A stretch of DNA of 64,000 nt from Castellaniella sp040276065 (GCF_040276065.1 NZ_JBELOI010000010.1:62001-126000), one strand, 5' to 3'. Shown: positions 43,290 to 52,611, counted from the first letter of the stretch. The notes: generated by a model from the letters alone, not told the origin. Numbers and translations: made by a program.

Positions 43290-43598
43290 TATTCTCAAAA
43301 AACACTCACATAAATCCATCGCACAGATAACAATTTCTAATTTCAAAGAATATGTGAAGTATGCATCAGCCACACGCTGAATCAATTAATTAATTGATTT
43401 ATATAAATAAATCAAAGCATATCAACATTCCGGATCGGCCTGGCATTGGCTTCGATCTAGTGTAAACACTAATGTCTGCAATATTTATTGGCAACGTATC
43501 ATTGGCCGACGCCTGTGCGGAAGCCATAAGACACAACAAGCAGCCGCTCCATCCGGCCCGCACGGCATCCGGGCACTTCCGCCCAAGAGGAGACCAAT

Positions 43599-44648
43599 AT
43601 GCTCAAGCTTTTCCCCACGCTGCTGGCGGCGACCGCGATCGCCGCGGCGGCCAGCCTTCCCGCCCAGGCGGCCGACACCCTGAAAATCAGGATCATCGGC
43701 CAGCCCCTGGCCACCGGCCTGATCCAGGCCAAGAAAGAACAGCCCTTCTTCGAGAATTTCCAGGCCAAGACCGGATTGCCGATCGAGATGGACTACAAGC
43801 CCATGGACACGCTGGGGATCAAGGACGCCGAACAACTGCGCGTCCTCAAATCCGGCCTCTTTCAGATGACGTCCCTGCGCTTCTCGCAAAACGCCCGGGA
43901 CGAGCCCACGCTGCTGGGGTTCGACCTGGTCGGCCTAAACCCCGACTATGCGACCGCGCGCAAGGTGTTCGACGCCTATCTCGACGTCGCCGACGCACGC
44001 CTGCAGAAACAGTTCCAGGTCAAGCTGCTCGCCGTCTTCCCCTTTGGCCCCCAAATCCTGTTCTGCAATAAGCCGATCACAAAACTGGCGGACATCAAGG
44101 GCCTCAAGGTGCGCACCTACGACCAGAACCTGTCCAAATTCATCGAGACCATCGGCGGCACGCCGGTGCCCATCCCCTTTGCGGACGCCCATCAATCCCT
44201 GTCCCTGGGCGTGGTGGATTGCGCGGTCACAGGCCCCAGTTCCGCCAATTCCTCAGGCTGGCCCGAGGTCTCGACGCACCAGATGCCGGTCAGCTTCCAG
44301 GTGTCGGCCAACGGATACGTCATCGGGCTGAAGACCTGGCAAAAACTGACGCCGGAGCAACAGAACGAGCTCAAGACCGCGATCAATGCGCTGAATGACG
44401 AAATCTGGGAATACTCCGAGGCGCTGTTCAAGGACGCCGCCAACTGCAACGTCGGCAAGGACCCCTGCACCACCGGCAAGAAATTCAACCTGGTCGACGT
44501 GCCGGTCTCGGCCGAGGACCACGCGGTGCTGAAGTCCGCGCTCACCGAGGTCTCGCTCCCGGCCTGGGCCGAGATCTGCGAAAAATCCAATCCAGGCTGC
44601 CTGCAAGCCTGGAAGCAGACCGTCGGCGGCGTCGTGGGGCTGCAATAA
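43599..44648 (+). CDS. dctP: TRAP transporter substrate-binding protein DctP-like
   Basis: A 349-residue periplasmic binding protein with a signal peptide (cleavage after PAQA). It has the TRAP-SBP pattern: IIGQPLATGLIQAKKEQPFF, the Arg-bearing helix LADIKGLKVRTY near residue 163 and GGTPVPIPFADAHQSLSLGV. Two Cys (NCNVGKDPC) near residue 285 may form a disulfide. It starts the dctPQM operon, overlapping the small permease by 1 bp. The ligand is a carboxylate by family; identity unknown. Confidence 0.9.
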   Translation: MLKLFPTLLAATAIAAAASLPAQAADTLKIRIIGQPLATGLIQAKKEQPFFENFQAKTGLPIEMDYKPMDTLGIKDAEQLRVLKSGLFQMTSLRFSQNARDEPTLLGFDLVGLNPDYATARKVFDAYLDVADARLQKQFQVKLLAVFPFGPQILFCNKPITKLADIKGLKVRTYDQNLSKFIETIGGTPVPIPFADAHQSLSLGVVDCAVTGPSSANSSGWPEVSTHQMPVSFQVSANGYVIGLKTWQKLTPEQQNELKTAINALNDEIWEYSEALFKDAANCNVGKDPCTTGKKFNLVDVPVSAEDHAVLKSALTEVSLPAWAEICEKSNPGCLQAWKQTVGGVVGLQ

Positions 44649-45313
44649 TGAACGCGCCGGCAAATGATCGGGCCCCGCTTGCCGCGGGCAAGAATTCCGA
44701 GACGGCCGGCGCGGCCTCCGGCGCAAACTCGCAGCGCCTCAAGGACCGCGTCGAATCCGTGCTGGCCACCGTGTTCGGCGCGATCTTTCTCGGGCTCGCC
44801 GCGATCGTCTGCGTCGAAACCCTCTCGAGGAAGATCTTCAGCTTTTCTCTGCAGGGCGCCGACGAGCTCGGCGGCTACGTCCTCGCGCTGGGCTCGACGC
44901 TGACCTTCAGCCTCGCCCTGATGGGCCGGGCGCACATCCGCGTGGATGTGGTCCACGAGCATTTGCCGGCACGCCTCCAGGCGGCGTTGAACCTGATCTC
45001 CATCGTCGCCCTGGCGGCACTCGGCGTCTTCATCTGCTGGGTCGCCACTCAGGTCCTGATGGATACGCTGGCCTACGACAGTACGGCGCCCACGCCCTGG
45101 GCGACCCCCCTGTTCTATCCGCAACTGGTGTGGGTCATCGGCTTGGCCGTCTTCGCGGCGATCGCCAGCGTCTATGCACTGATCGCCATCGGGTACTGCA
45201 TCCGTGGCCGCCAGGATCGCCTGCTCAGCGATTTTTCACCCAAGAGCACCAAGGAAGAGCTCGAGGAAGAACTCGACGACCTGGCGCAGCGCCAGGAGGA
45301 GACGGCGTCATGA
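44648..45313 (+). CDS. dctQ: TRAP transporter small membrane subunit DctQ-like
   Basis: A 221-residue membrane protein with four hydrophobic helices between about residues 37 and 200, the DctQ pattern. An N-terminal Ala/Ser-rich extension (residues 1-35) and a C-terminal Glu-rich tail (KEELEEELDDLAQ) extend it beyond the usual 160-180. Its start shares a base with the dctP stop (AATAATG), and it overlaps dctM by 4 bp. Confidence 0.88.
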   Translation: MNAPANDRAPLAAGKNSETAGAASGANSQRLKDRVESVLATVFGAIFLGLAAIVCVETLSRKIFSFSLQGADELGGYVLALGSTLTFSLALMGRAHIRVDVVHEHLPARLQAALNLISIVALAALGVFICWVATQVLMDTLAYDSTAPTPWATPLFYPQLVWVIGLAVFAAIASVYALIAIGYCIRGRQDRLLSDFSPKSTKEELEEELDDLAQRQEETAS

Positions 45314-46602
45314 GCTTTTCGATGATTGTATTGGGCTTCTTTGCGATGATCGGCATGATGCTGATCGGCCTGCCGATCGCCGTATCCATGGCCCTCATCG
45401 GCATCCTGGGCGGCGTATCCGCCTTCGGCACCGCCTTTCTCGATTCGATCGCCCCCGTGGTCTGGGGCGTCCAGAACGACAATCTGCTGACCTGCATCCC
45501 GCTGTTCATCCTGCTGGGCGAGCTGCTGCTGCGCTCGGGCATCGCGGACAAGATGTACTCCACGCTGTCGGCCTGGCTGGGGCGCCTGCCCGGCGGCCTG
45601 CTGCACACCAACATCAGCAGTTGCGCCCTGTTCGCGGCGACCTCGGGCTCTTCGGTGGCGACCGCCGCCACCGTCGGCACCGTGGCCCTGCCGTCGCTGC
45701 AGGCCCGGGGCTATTCGATGCGCTCGTCGCTGGGATCGCTGGCCGCCGGCGGCACGCTGGGCATCCTCATTCCGCCCAGCGTCAACCTGATCGTCTACGG
45801 CTCACTCACCAACAACTCGATCGGCAAGCTGTTCATCGCCGGCATCATCCCCGGCCTCCTGCTGACCAGCTTCTTCATGGCCTACATCGCCATGCAGGCC
45901 GTGTGGAGTAAGCAGGGCATGCGCGAGGCCAAGGTCCCGATGGACGAGCGCATCCGGCTCCTGCGGCATCTGGTGCCGCCGGCGATCGTCTTCGGCGTCG
46001 TGATGGGCAGCATCTACTCGGGCCTCGCGACCACCACCGAGAGCGCGGCGCTGGGCGTCGCGATCGCCCTGCTGTTCGTCTGGCAGTCCGGCCGCCTGAA
46101 CTGGCCGCTGCTGCGCAACTGCTTTATCTCCAGCGCCCGCATCACCGGCATGATCCTCCTGATCATCATGGCCGCGTTCATCCTGAACCTGCTCATCAGC
46201 CTGACCGGGATCGCCGAGACCATGACCAAATGGGTGGTGAGCCTGGGGTTGTCGCCAACCGGCCTGATTCTGGCGCTGATGGTGTTCTACTGCATCCTCG
46301 GCATGTTCATGGACGTGTTGTCGATGCAGGTGGCGACGATTCCCATCACCTACCCGATCGCGATGGCCCTGGGCATCGATCCAATCTGGTACGGAATATT
46401 CATCATCCTGATGTGCGAACTCGGCCTGATCACGCCGCCCGTGGGCATGAACCTGTTCGTCGTGCACGGCGTGCGCCCGGACAACGGCGGGGTCCAGGAC
46501 GCCATCTGGGGGGCGCTGCCATACGCCGTCATCATGCTGCTGTTCACCCTGCTGCTGATCGCCGCGCCGTGGATCGCCACCTGGCTGCCCGCGCATATGT
46601 GA
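45310..46602 (+). CDS. dctM: TRAP transporter large permease DctM-like
   Basis: A 430-residue sodium-coupled transport subunit with about twelve membrane helices. The family segments GGTLGILIPPSVNLIVYGSL and ESAALGVAIALLF are visible. The ATG at 45310 overlaps the dctQ stop by 4 bp. It ends 94 bp before the M20 hydrolase gene. Completes an uptake system probably controlled by the divergent GntR. Confidence 0.92.
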   Translation: MSFSMIVLGFFAMIGMMLIGLPIAVSMALIGILGGVSAFGTAFLDSIAPVVWGVQNDNLLTCIPLFILLGELLLRSGIADKMYSTLSAWLGRLPGGLLHTNISSCALFAATSGSSVATAATVGTVALPSLQARGYSMRSSLGSLAAGGTLGILIPPSVNLIVYGSLTNNSIGKLFIAGIIPGLLLTSFFMAYIAMQAVWSKQGMREAKVPMDERIRLLRHLVPPAIVFGVVMGSIYSGLATTTESAALGVAIALLFVWQSGRLNWPLLRNCFISSARITGMILLIIMAAFILNLLISLTGIAETMTKWVVSLGLSPTGLILALMVFYCILGMFMDVLSMQVATIPITYPIAMALGIDPIWYGIFIILMCELGLITPPVGMNLFVVHGVRPDNGGVQDAIWGALPYAVIMLLFTLLLIAAPWIATWLPAHM

Positions 46603-46696
46603 TACCCCCGACGAAACCCCGAACGACCGCGCCGCAGTCCGGCGCGCGCCGGTCGCCGAGCCACGGCGGCCATATATTCCACACACGGACAGGACA

Positions 46697-47944
46697 ATGA
46701 CGAAACAGACTTTCCAGGACCATTTACGCACAACGATAGACGCGAATTTCGAGCGCCAGGTCGACATGCTCGCCAAGCTCGTGCAATGCCCATCGGACAA
46801 CCCGCCCGGCGACTGCGCGCCCCACGCCGAGCTCACGGCGCAATGGCTCGAGGATCTGGGCTTCGAGGTCGAGCGCCACTCGGTCGATCCCGAGGCCACG
46901 CGCGCCGCGGGCATGCGCAGCGTCACGAACCTGATCGTCCGCGAGACCTTCGGACCCGGCCCCACGATCGCCATGAACGCGCACGGCGACGTCGTGCCCC
47001 CCGGGGGCGGCTGGACGACCGACCCCTATGGCGCCGAGATCCGCGATGGCTGGATGTACGGGCGCGGCGCGGCGGTCTCGAAATCGGATTTCACGACCTA
47101 CACCTATGCCCTGCTGGCCCTGAAGGCGCTGCGCGACCAGGGGACGGCCTTGAACGGCTCTGTCGAGCTGCACTTCACCTACGACGAGGAGACCGGCGGC
47201 CTGGTTGGCCCCGGATGGATTCTCGAACAAAAACTGAGCGCGCCGGACTACGTCATCTCCGCGGCGTTCACGCACCATGTCGTCGTCGCCCACAACGGCT
47301 GCCTCCACGTGGAAATCGTCATCAAGGGCCGCTCCGCCCATGCCGCGCGGCCCGACACCGGCGTCGACGCCATCGAGGCGGCCGTCCCGGTGCTGGCGGC
47401 GCTCTACGCCTACCGCGACGGCCTGTCGCAGCGCGTGTCGCAAACCGACGGGATCGGCTCGCCGACCCTGGTGGTGGGCCTGATCGAGGGCGGCATCAAC
47501 ACCAACGTCGTGGCGGACACGGTAACGCTGCGGATCGACCGCCGCATCATCCCCGAGGAAGTCCCCGAGCAGGTGGAGGCCGAGTTGGCCGCCGCCGTGC
47601 GCGAGGCGGCCGGCCGCCTGCCGGGCATCTCGGTGGACACCCGCCGGATACTGCTGGCCCGCCCCTTCAAGCCCACCGCGGCCTCGACCGCATTCGCCCA
47701 ATTGATGTGCGAGCAGGCCAGCCTCGTCATGGGCAAGCCCGTCACCCCGATCGGGATTCCGCTCTACACCGACGCGCGCCTGTACAGCGAGGCCGGCATC
47801 CCCACCGTGATGTTCGGCGCCGGACCCGTCGACCTGCTGGCGGCCAACGGGCATCGCGCCGACGAGCGCGTGCCGCTGGACGAGCTGCGCAAGGCGACCC
47901 GCGCCGTGGCCAACACCTTGCTGGAGCTATTGAGCCGTCCATGA
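46697..47944 (+). CDS. M20-family metallohydrolase with altered metal motif
   Basis: A 415-residue protein of the ArgE/DapE/M20 fold. It keeps the first His (AMNAHGDVVPP), the EE pair (YDEETGG) and the final His region (NGHRADERVP). The bridging-Asp motif, normally GRGAxDMKGG, reads GRGAAVSKSDF, and the later ligand motif is ISAAFTHHVV. These changes suggest a variant subfamily, perhaps with a different metal number or an amidase role. It follows dctM by 94 bp and may hydrolyse the imported substrate. Confidence 0.82.
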   Translation: MTKQTFQDHLRTTIDANFERQVDMLAKLVQCPSDNPPGDCAPHAELTAQWLEDLGFEVERHSVDPEATRAAGMRSVTNLIVRETFGPGPTIAMNAHGDVVPPGGGWTTDPYGAEIRDGWMYGRGAAVSKSDFTTYTYALLALKALRDQGTALNGSVELHFTYDEETGGLVGPGWILEQKLSAPDYVISAAFTHHVVVAHNGCLHVEIVIKGRSAHAARPDTGVDAIEAAVPVLAALYAYRDGLSQRVSQTDGIGSPTLVVGLIEGGINTNVVADTVTLRIDRRIIPEEVPEQVEAELAAAVREAAGRLPGISVDTRRILLARPFKPTAASTAFAQLMCEQASLVMGKPVTPIGIPLYTDARLYSEAGIPTVMFGAGPVDLLAANGHRADERVPLDELRKATRAVANTLLELLSRP

Positions 47945-48006
47945 GGCCCCGAGCGGCGGCTTGCTAAGATGTGAGATTCTTCGCAACCCGCACCGCTCGA
48001 GGAACC

Positions 48007-49137
48007 ATGCTGCCTTTCTTCACCGGCGCCATCTGGCTGTACGTACTGTGGCGTTTTGTCTGGCCCCTGCCCTGCGGGCTTGCGAGCCGGATCGGCCTGG
48101 CGCTGGTGCTGCTGCTGATATCCCAGCACCACCAGATCACCCGCCGGTATTTCGGCTCCATGGCCTCGCCGGAGATCCCCCAGGCGGCGCTGGTCGGCCT
48201 GGGCTGGGCCTTTGGCGCCGTCCTGCTGCTGGCCATGCTGCTCCTGCTGCGCGACGTGATCGGTGGGCTGGTCTTTCTCGCCTCGCCAGGCGCGGGACGC
48301 GCCGTTCTGGGCGGCGGCGTGCTGCCGCAGGCGCTGGGCGCGCTCGCCGTGGCGCTGTCGGCGATCGGCGTGTGGCAGGCGGTGCGCGTGCCCGCGGTCA
48401 AGACCCTGGAAATGACGCTGCCCGGCCTGCCACAGGCCTTCGACGGCTATCGGATCGCCCAGCTCACGGATCTGCATATCAGTCGCCTGCTGCCCAAGGC
48501 CTGGGCTGCCGCCGTCGTCGCCAGGACCAACGCCCTGGCCCCCGACCTGACGGTCATCACCGGCGACCTGCAAGACGGCACCCCGGCGGCGCGCGCCGCC
48601 GACGTGCTGCCCCTGGGCGCGCTCCACGCGCGCGACGGCGTGCTCGCCATCCCCGGCAACCACGAGTACTACGCCGACTACCAGCGCTGGATGGCGGCCC
48701 TGCGCGAACTCGGACTGCGCATGCTGGAAAATCAACACGTGATCCTGCGGCGCGGCGACGCCGCGCTTGCCATCGCCGGGATCACCGATCGCCAGGCGGG
48801 CGCGTTCGGCCAGCCCAAGCCCGACCTGCAAGCGGCGCTGGCGGGCATCCCGCCGGGCACGGCCACTATCCTGCTGGACCATCGGCCCGGCAACGCGCCG
48901 CAAGCCGCGCAGGCCGGCGTCGCGCTGCAGTTGTCCGGGCATACCCATGGCGGCCAGATCCTGGGGGCCCACCTGCTCACCCAATGGGCCAACGACGGCT
49001 ATGTCTCGGGCCTGTACACGGTCGATGGCATGACGCTGTACGTCAGCAACGGCACCGGTTTGTGGAACGGGCTGCCCATCCGCCTGGGGCGCCCCTCGGA
49101 AATCACCCTGATCGTGCTGCGAGCCGCGCGGCGCTGA
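48007..49137 (+). CDS. Membrane-anchored metallophosphoesterase
   Basis: A 376-residue protein with four N-terminal hydrophobic segments (about 1-125) and a C-terminal calcineurin-like domain. Metal ligands: QLTDLHIS, ITGDLQDG, GNHEYY and LSGHTHGGQ. This matches the YaeI/YkuE class of membrane phosphoesterases acting on lipid or nucleotide phosphates. I chose the ATG at 48007, with GAGGAA just before; a GTG at 47971 is an alternative. It lies 63 bp after the M20 gene. Confidence 0.87.
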   Translation: MLPFFTGAIWLYVLWRFVWPLPCGLASRIGLALVLLLISQHHQITRRYFGSMASPEIPQAALVGLGWAFGAVLLLAMLLLLRDVIGGLVFLASPGAGRAVLGGGVLPQALGALAVALSAIGVWQAVRVPAVKTLEMTLPGLPQAFDGYRIAQLTDLHISRLLPKAWAAAVVARTNALAPDLTVITGDLQDGTPAARAADVLPLGALHARDGVLAIPGNHEYYADYQRWMAALRELGLRMLENQHVILRRGDAALAIAGITDRQAGAFGQPKPDLQAALAGIPPGTATILLDHRPGNAPQAAQAGVALQLSGHTHGGQILGAHLLTQWANDGYVSGLYTVDGMTLYVSNGTGLWNGLPIRLGRPSEITLIVLRAARR

Positions 49138-49189
49138 CGTCCCGGGGAAGGATGCAGCCAGCCGAGCGCTGAACGCAATTTACTCATAT

Positions 49190-49201
49190 CTACTATAGTA
49201 G
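49190..49201. promoter_or_regulatory. Palindrome at MFS gene start
   Basis: CTACTATAGTAG is a perfect 12-bp palindrome ending one base before the GTG at 49203. It overlaps the place where a ribosome site would be, and may be a repressor operator or part of a -10 box. Confidence 0.4.
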
Positions 49202-49202
49202 C

Positions 49203-50444
49203 GTGACAGGCTCCACCGTTTACCGGACAGACAGCATCGAAACCCCCGCCGACCGCCCCTCAGCGGCCCCCGAGTCCCAGGCCGCCATCGCCTGGCTGCT
49301 GGGGGCCTGCTGCTTTGCCAGCATTGCCTCAATGCGGGTCTGCGACACGCTGCTGCCGACCCTCGCCGCCGAATTCTCGGTCACGGTGGGACAAGCCGCC
49401 CGGGTGATCTTCGTCTTTGCGGTCGCCTACGGGGTGTTTCAACTTTGCTTCGGCCCTCTGGGCGACCGCTACGGCAAGCTGCGCGTCGTCGCCCTGTGCG
49501 CGCTCGCCTGCGTGATCGGCAACGGCATCGCCTTTTTTGCTCCGAGCCTGGATTGGCTGGTGGCGGCGCGCATCCTCTCGGGCGCTTTCGCAGCGGGGAT
49601 ATTCCCGATGGCCATGGCCTGGGTGGGCGATAACGTGCCCTACGGCGAGCGCCAGGTGGCCCTCGCCCGGCTGGTCAGCGCGGGGGTCACCGGCATGCTC
49701 GCCGGACAGTGGCTGAGCGGGCTGATTGCCGAGTGGATCGGCTGGCGCCTGGCATTTGCTCTGATCGCGGTGCTCTTCCTCGTGGCCGGCGGCCTGCTGC
49801 TGCGCGCCGCGCGCGGCGACGCGACATCCGCCCAGGACGTCCGCAAGGGACTCTACGCGCTGGCCGGCATCCTGGCACTGCCCCGGGCACGCTGGATCCT
49901 CGCCGTGACCACCATCGAGGGGGCGCTCGCCTTCGGGGCCATCGCCTTCATGCCCAGCCTGCTCCAGCGCCACCACGAGGTCTCGCTCTCGATGGCCGGC
50001 GGAATCGCGGCGTTCTATGGGGTCGGCGGGTTTCTCTATACGCGGGTGGCCGGACGGCTGCTGCGCCGCATCGGCGAATCGGGGCTCGCGCGCCTGGGAG
50101 GCGCGCTGCTCTGCGTGGGGCTCGTGTCCTTCGCTTATGTTCCGGCACTCGCCTGGACCCCAGTGGCCTGCATGCTCTCGGGTTTCGGGTTCTACTGTCT
50201 GCACAACACGCTCCAGACCAATGCCACCCAGATGGCGCCCGCGGCGCGCGGCGCCGCCATGTCGCTATTCGCCTGCGTCCTGTTCCTTGGCCAGTCGGTC
50301 GGCGTGATGGCGGATGCCTGGATTGCCGACCATCTCACGGACACGCTGATCTTCGCCGCTGCTGGGACGGGGCTGCTGGCCCTGGCCCTGATCGCGGCCC
50401 GGCGTTTTCAGGTATATACACCTGTCAAGGAGGCGGCACGATGA
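49203..50444 (+). CDS. MFS transporter
   Basis: A 413-residue major facilitator protein with about twelve hydrophobic helices. The cytoplasmic loop motif GPLGDRYGKLRVV near residue 90 fits MFS motif A. Helix 5-like AAGIFPMAMAWVGD suggests a DHA1-type drug or metabolite exporter. The GTG start at 49203 lacks a Shine-Dalgarno sequence, being abutted by a palindrome; a later start is possible but would cut into the N-terminal tail. It overlaps the EamA gene by 4 bp (ATGA). Confidence 0.85.
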   Translation: MTGSTVYRTDSIETPADRPSAAPESQAAIAWLLGACCFASIASMRVCDTLLPTLAAEFSVTVGQAARVIFVFAVAYGVFQLCFGPLGDRYGKLRVVALCALACVIGNGIAFFAPSLDWLVAARILSGAFAAGIFPMAMAWVGDNVPYGERQVALARLVSAGVTGMLAGQWLSGLIAEWIGWRLAFALIAVLFLVAGGLLLRAARGDATSAQDVRKGLYALAGILALPRARWILAVTTIEGALAFGAIAFMPSLLQRHHEVSLSMAGGIAAFYGVGGFLYTRVAGRLLRRIGESGLARLGGALLCVGLVSFAYVPALAWTPVACMLSGFGFYCLHNTLQTNATQMAPAARGAAMSLFACVLFLGQSVGVMADAWIADHLTDTLIFAAAGTGLLALALIAARRFQVYTPVKEAAR

Positions 50445-51340
50445 TCCGCATACGCGGCCAGATCGCCGTCCAAGCCATCCTGCTCGTCTCGATGGCGATC
50501 TGGGGGCTGAACGTCACAATCGTCAAGCAGCTCACCGGCAGCCTCGACCCACCGACGATCGCGATGCTGCGCATGCTGGTCGCCACCGCAACACTGACCG
50601 CGATCTGGCTGGCGCGACGCCCGGCGCTGGCCCGCCTGGACCGCCGCCAGTGGCTCGGCCTGGCCGCCTGCGCCTTTCTGATGGTCTATATGAACCAGAT
50701 CCTCTTCACCGAAGGCATGGTGCGCACCAGCGCCACCAACGGCGCCTTGATCATGGCGCTCGGCCCGCTGGTATCGGCCATCCTCGCCGCGCTCGCCTTT
50801 CGCGAACGGTTGGGGCCGCTACGCCTGTTCGGCGTGCTGCTGGGCTTTGGCGGGGTCGCCATCATCATCCTCGGCCACAGCGACTCGCAGCTCGCCGTGA
50901 TGGGGGTCGGCGACCTGCTGGTGGTGGCCGGCATTCTCAGCTTCTCGTGCGGCGGCGCCCTGATCCAGGGCATCGCACGTCGGCTCGATCCCCTGTCGAT
51001 CAGCGTGATCATCTACGCGATGGGCGCGCTGATGCTGATCGGCCACACCGGGCTCTGGGGCCCGGGGTACGGCGGCGCCCTGCCGGGCAGCGCATGGCTC
51101 TGGTTCCTGATCCTGTTCTCGGGATCCGTCTCGACCGCCATCGTCAATCTGATCTGGAACAACGCCATCGCCCGCATCGGCGTGGCGCGCGCCGCGGTCT
51201 TCCTCTACTGGGTGCCCGTGTTCGGCGCGGCCTTCGCCGCCCTGCTGCTCGGCGAGCACATGGGCTGGAATCATCTGCTGGGCCTTGTCGCGGTGATGGT
51301 GGGCACCTACCTGGGCACGCAGTCGCGGAATCCCGTATAA
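50441..51340 (+). CDS. EamA/DMT-family transporter
   Basis: A 299-residue drug/metabolite transporter with ten hydrophobic helices in two EamA repeats, beginning AIWGLNVTIVKQL and SFSCGGALIQGIAR. The length is standard for RhaT/EamA exporters. The ATG at 50441 overlaps the MFS stop by 4 bp and follows AAGGAGG, so the two form an exporter pair. A TATAAT at 51336-51341 overlaps the stop codon and may be the tRNA-Cys promoter. Confidence 0.9.
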   Translation: MIRIRGQIAVQAILLVSMAIWGLNVTIVKQLTGSLDPPTIAMLRMLVATATLTAIWLARRPALARLDRRQWLGLAACAFLMVYMNQILFTEGMVRTSATNGALIMALGPLVSAILAALAFRERLGPLRLFGVLLGFGGVAIIILGHSDSQLAVMGVGDLLVVAGILSFSCGGALIQGIARRLDPLSISVIIYAMGALMLIGHTGLWGPGYGGALPGSAWLWFLILFSGSVSTAIVNLIWNNAIARIGVARAAVFLYWVPVFGAAFAALLLGEHMGWNHLLGLVAVMVGTYLGTQSRNPV

Positions 51341-51382
51341 TGGCAGGCTTTCCAGCGCCCCTTCCGGGGCCATATGCACACC

Positions 51383-51456
51383 GGCGCAATGGCAGAGTGG
51401 TGATGCAGCGGACTGCAAATCCGTATACGTCGGTTCGATTCCGGCTTGCGCCTCCA
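51383..51456 (+). tRNA. tRNA-Cys (anticodon GCA)
   Basis: The acceptor strand GGCGCAA pairs with TTGCGCC, and an encoded CCA is at 51454-51456. The anticodon loop reads CTGCAAA, and the T-arm has GGTTCGATTCC. A GCCCC/GGGGC hairpin lies just upstream. Decayed accessory DNA follows, but no second copy of the tRNA end was found. Confidence 0.95.
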
Positions 51457-51538
51457 GCATTCATGCGGGTTTCCGGCCCTCAGAAGCACTAAGGCATTTT
51501 CCGCAATTCTGAGCGTTTTCCGCAAACAAGGAAATTGG

Positions 51539-51562
51539 GCCCGCCACAGCGCGGGCTTTTTT
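51539..51562 (+). terminator. Terminator after tRNA-Cys
   Basis: GCCCGC pairs with GCGGGC around a six-base loop, followed by six T. The rest of 51457-52087 has no convincing gene; a 25-codon minus-strand frame (51666-51743) has a ribosome site but no recognisable product. Confidence 0.7.
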
Positions 51563-52087
51563 GCGTCTGGATTACCCTGCCGCTGAATGCCGGTTTCAGC
51601 GCGACGACAGGCCCTCTCACGCGCCTCCTGCTGGCGCCCGCCCCATCAACACGTAGGCAGGTATTTCATAGCGCTTCGATGGCGGGGTAGAACTCATGGT
51701 TCTCGCGAACTATCCTTTCGTAGACGGCTATTAGGACCTGCATGGATCCCTCCAAAAGGAGCCCAAGTTTTTGTCCGCACCTCCGGTAGGTCAGTATTAC
51801 ACCGGCGATGACAACAAGGCGGTCTGGAAGCCATCGAGCCCACGGTGAAATAAACCACGCCCCGCGAATCCGAAGACTCAACGGGGCGCGAAAAGCAGCG
51901 GTGGCTGCGGAGGAGACAACTGGTTGCGGCAACCTGGCGCCACCAGATCAAAGGCTTTTTGTTTACAGGCCCCAGGATCTAATCTGACCAGCCTGCCAGT
52001 ACTGCGTAATCTATCGCCCGGCGATCAATCCGGTCGCCTGCCGTAGCAGGACGTCAGCCGCACCATCAAGGGGCCGGAATAAATATG

Positions 52088-52115
52088 TTGTGTATTATTG
52101 TGTAGTGCGTATAGT
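52088..52115 (+). promoter_or_regulatory. Promoter of orphan hicB
   Basis: TTGTGT (52088-52093) and TATAGT (52110-52115) with 16-bp spacing. TGTGTA/TACACA repeats surround it. A perfect 7-bp hairpin (52152-52170) sits just before the ribosome site. Confidence 0.45.
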
Positions 52116-52183
52116 TACACACATGGACAGCGCAGTATCCTCAAACAAGCCGGCCTGCGGTGAGCAGGCCAGGAGAGAACCAA

Positions 52184-52573
52184 ATGCTCTATCCCATCCA
52201 CGTACACAAGGACCGCGACAGCGCCTATGGCGCATCCTTTCCAGACTTTCCCGGCTGCTTTGCCGGTGCCGATGAGCTGCAAGACCTTCCCCGCGCTGCC
52301 CAGGAGGCAGTAGAGGCGCACTTTCACGGTGAAACCGAAGCGATCCCCGGCCCCAGCGCACCTGAGGCTTGGGAAGGTCATGATGACTTCGAGGGTGGCT
52401 TCTGGATGATGGTGGATATTGACCTGTCCAAGGTCAGCACTAAAGCCGTACGTCTGAACATCAGCCTGCCGGAAAACCTCGTGCATCGCATTGATGCAGT
52501 GGCCAAGGCTCAACGCCTATCACGCTCTGCGTTCCTGGCAAAAGCCGCAGAAAGGGAAATGGCCGAGGCCTAA
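52184..52573 (+). CDS. hicB: HicB-family antitoxin without adjacent hicA
   Basis: A 129-residue protein. The N-terminal half is the HicB fold (YPIHVHKDRDSAYGASFPDF and FPGCFAGADEL). The C-terminal half is a ribbon-helix-helix DNA-binding domain (VRLNISLPENLVHRIDAVAK...RLSRSAFLAKAAEREM). A GGAGA ribosome site precedes the ATG at 52184. No HicA toxin is encoded upstream, where it normally lies, so this is an orphan or remnant antitoxin. Part of its 3' end recurs at about 54603. Confidence 0.8.
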   Translation: MLYPIHVHKDRDSAYGASFPDFPGCFAGADELQDLPRAAQEAVEAHFHGETEAIPGPSAPEAWEGHDDFEGGFWMMVDIDLSKVSTKAVRLNISLPENLVHRIDAVAKAQRLSRSAFLAKAAEREMAEA

Positions 52574-52611
52574 AATCAACGGACCTTCACCCAGCCAACG
52601 AGAGAGGAAGC

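Noticed and set aside
51666..51743. 25-codon minus-strand frame with a GGAGGG ribosome site
   Set aside because: Too short, with no recognised product or conserved context visible.
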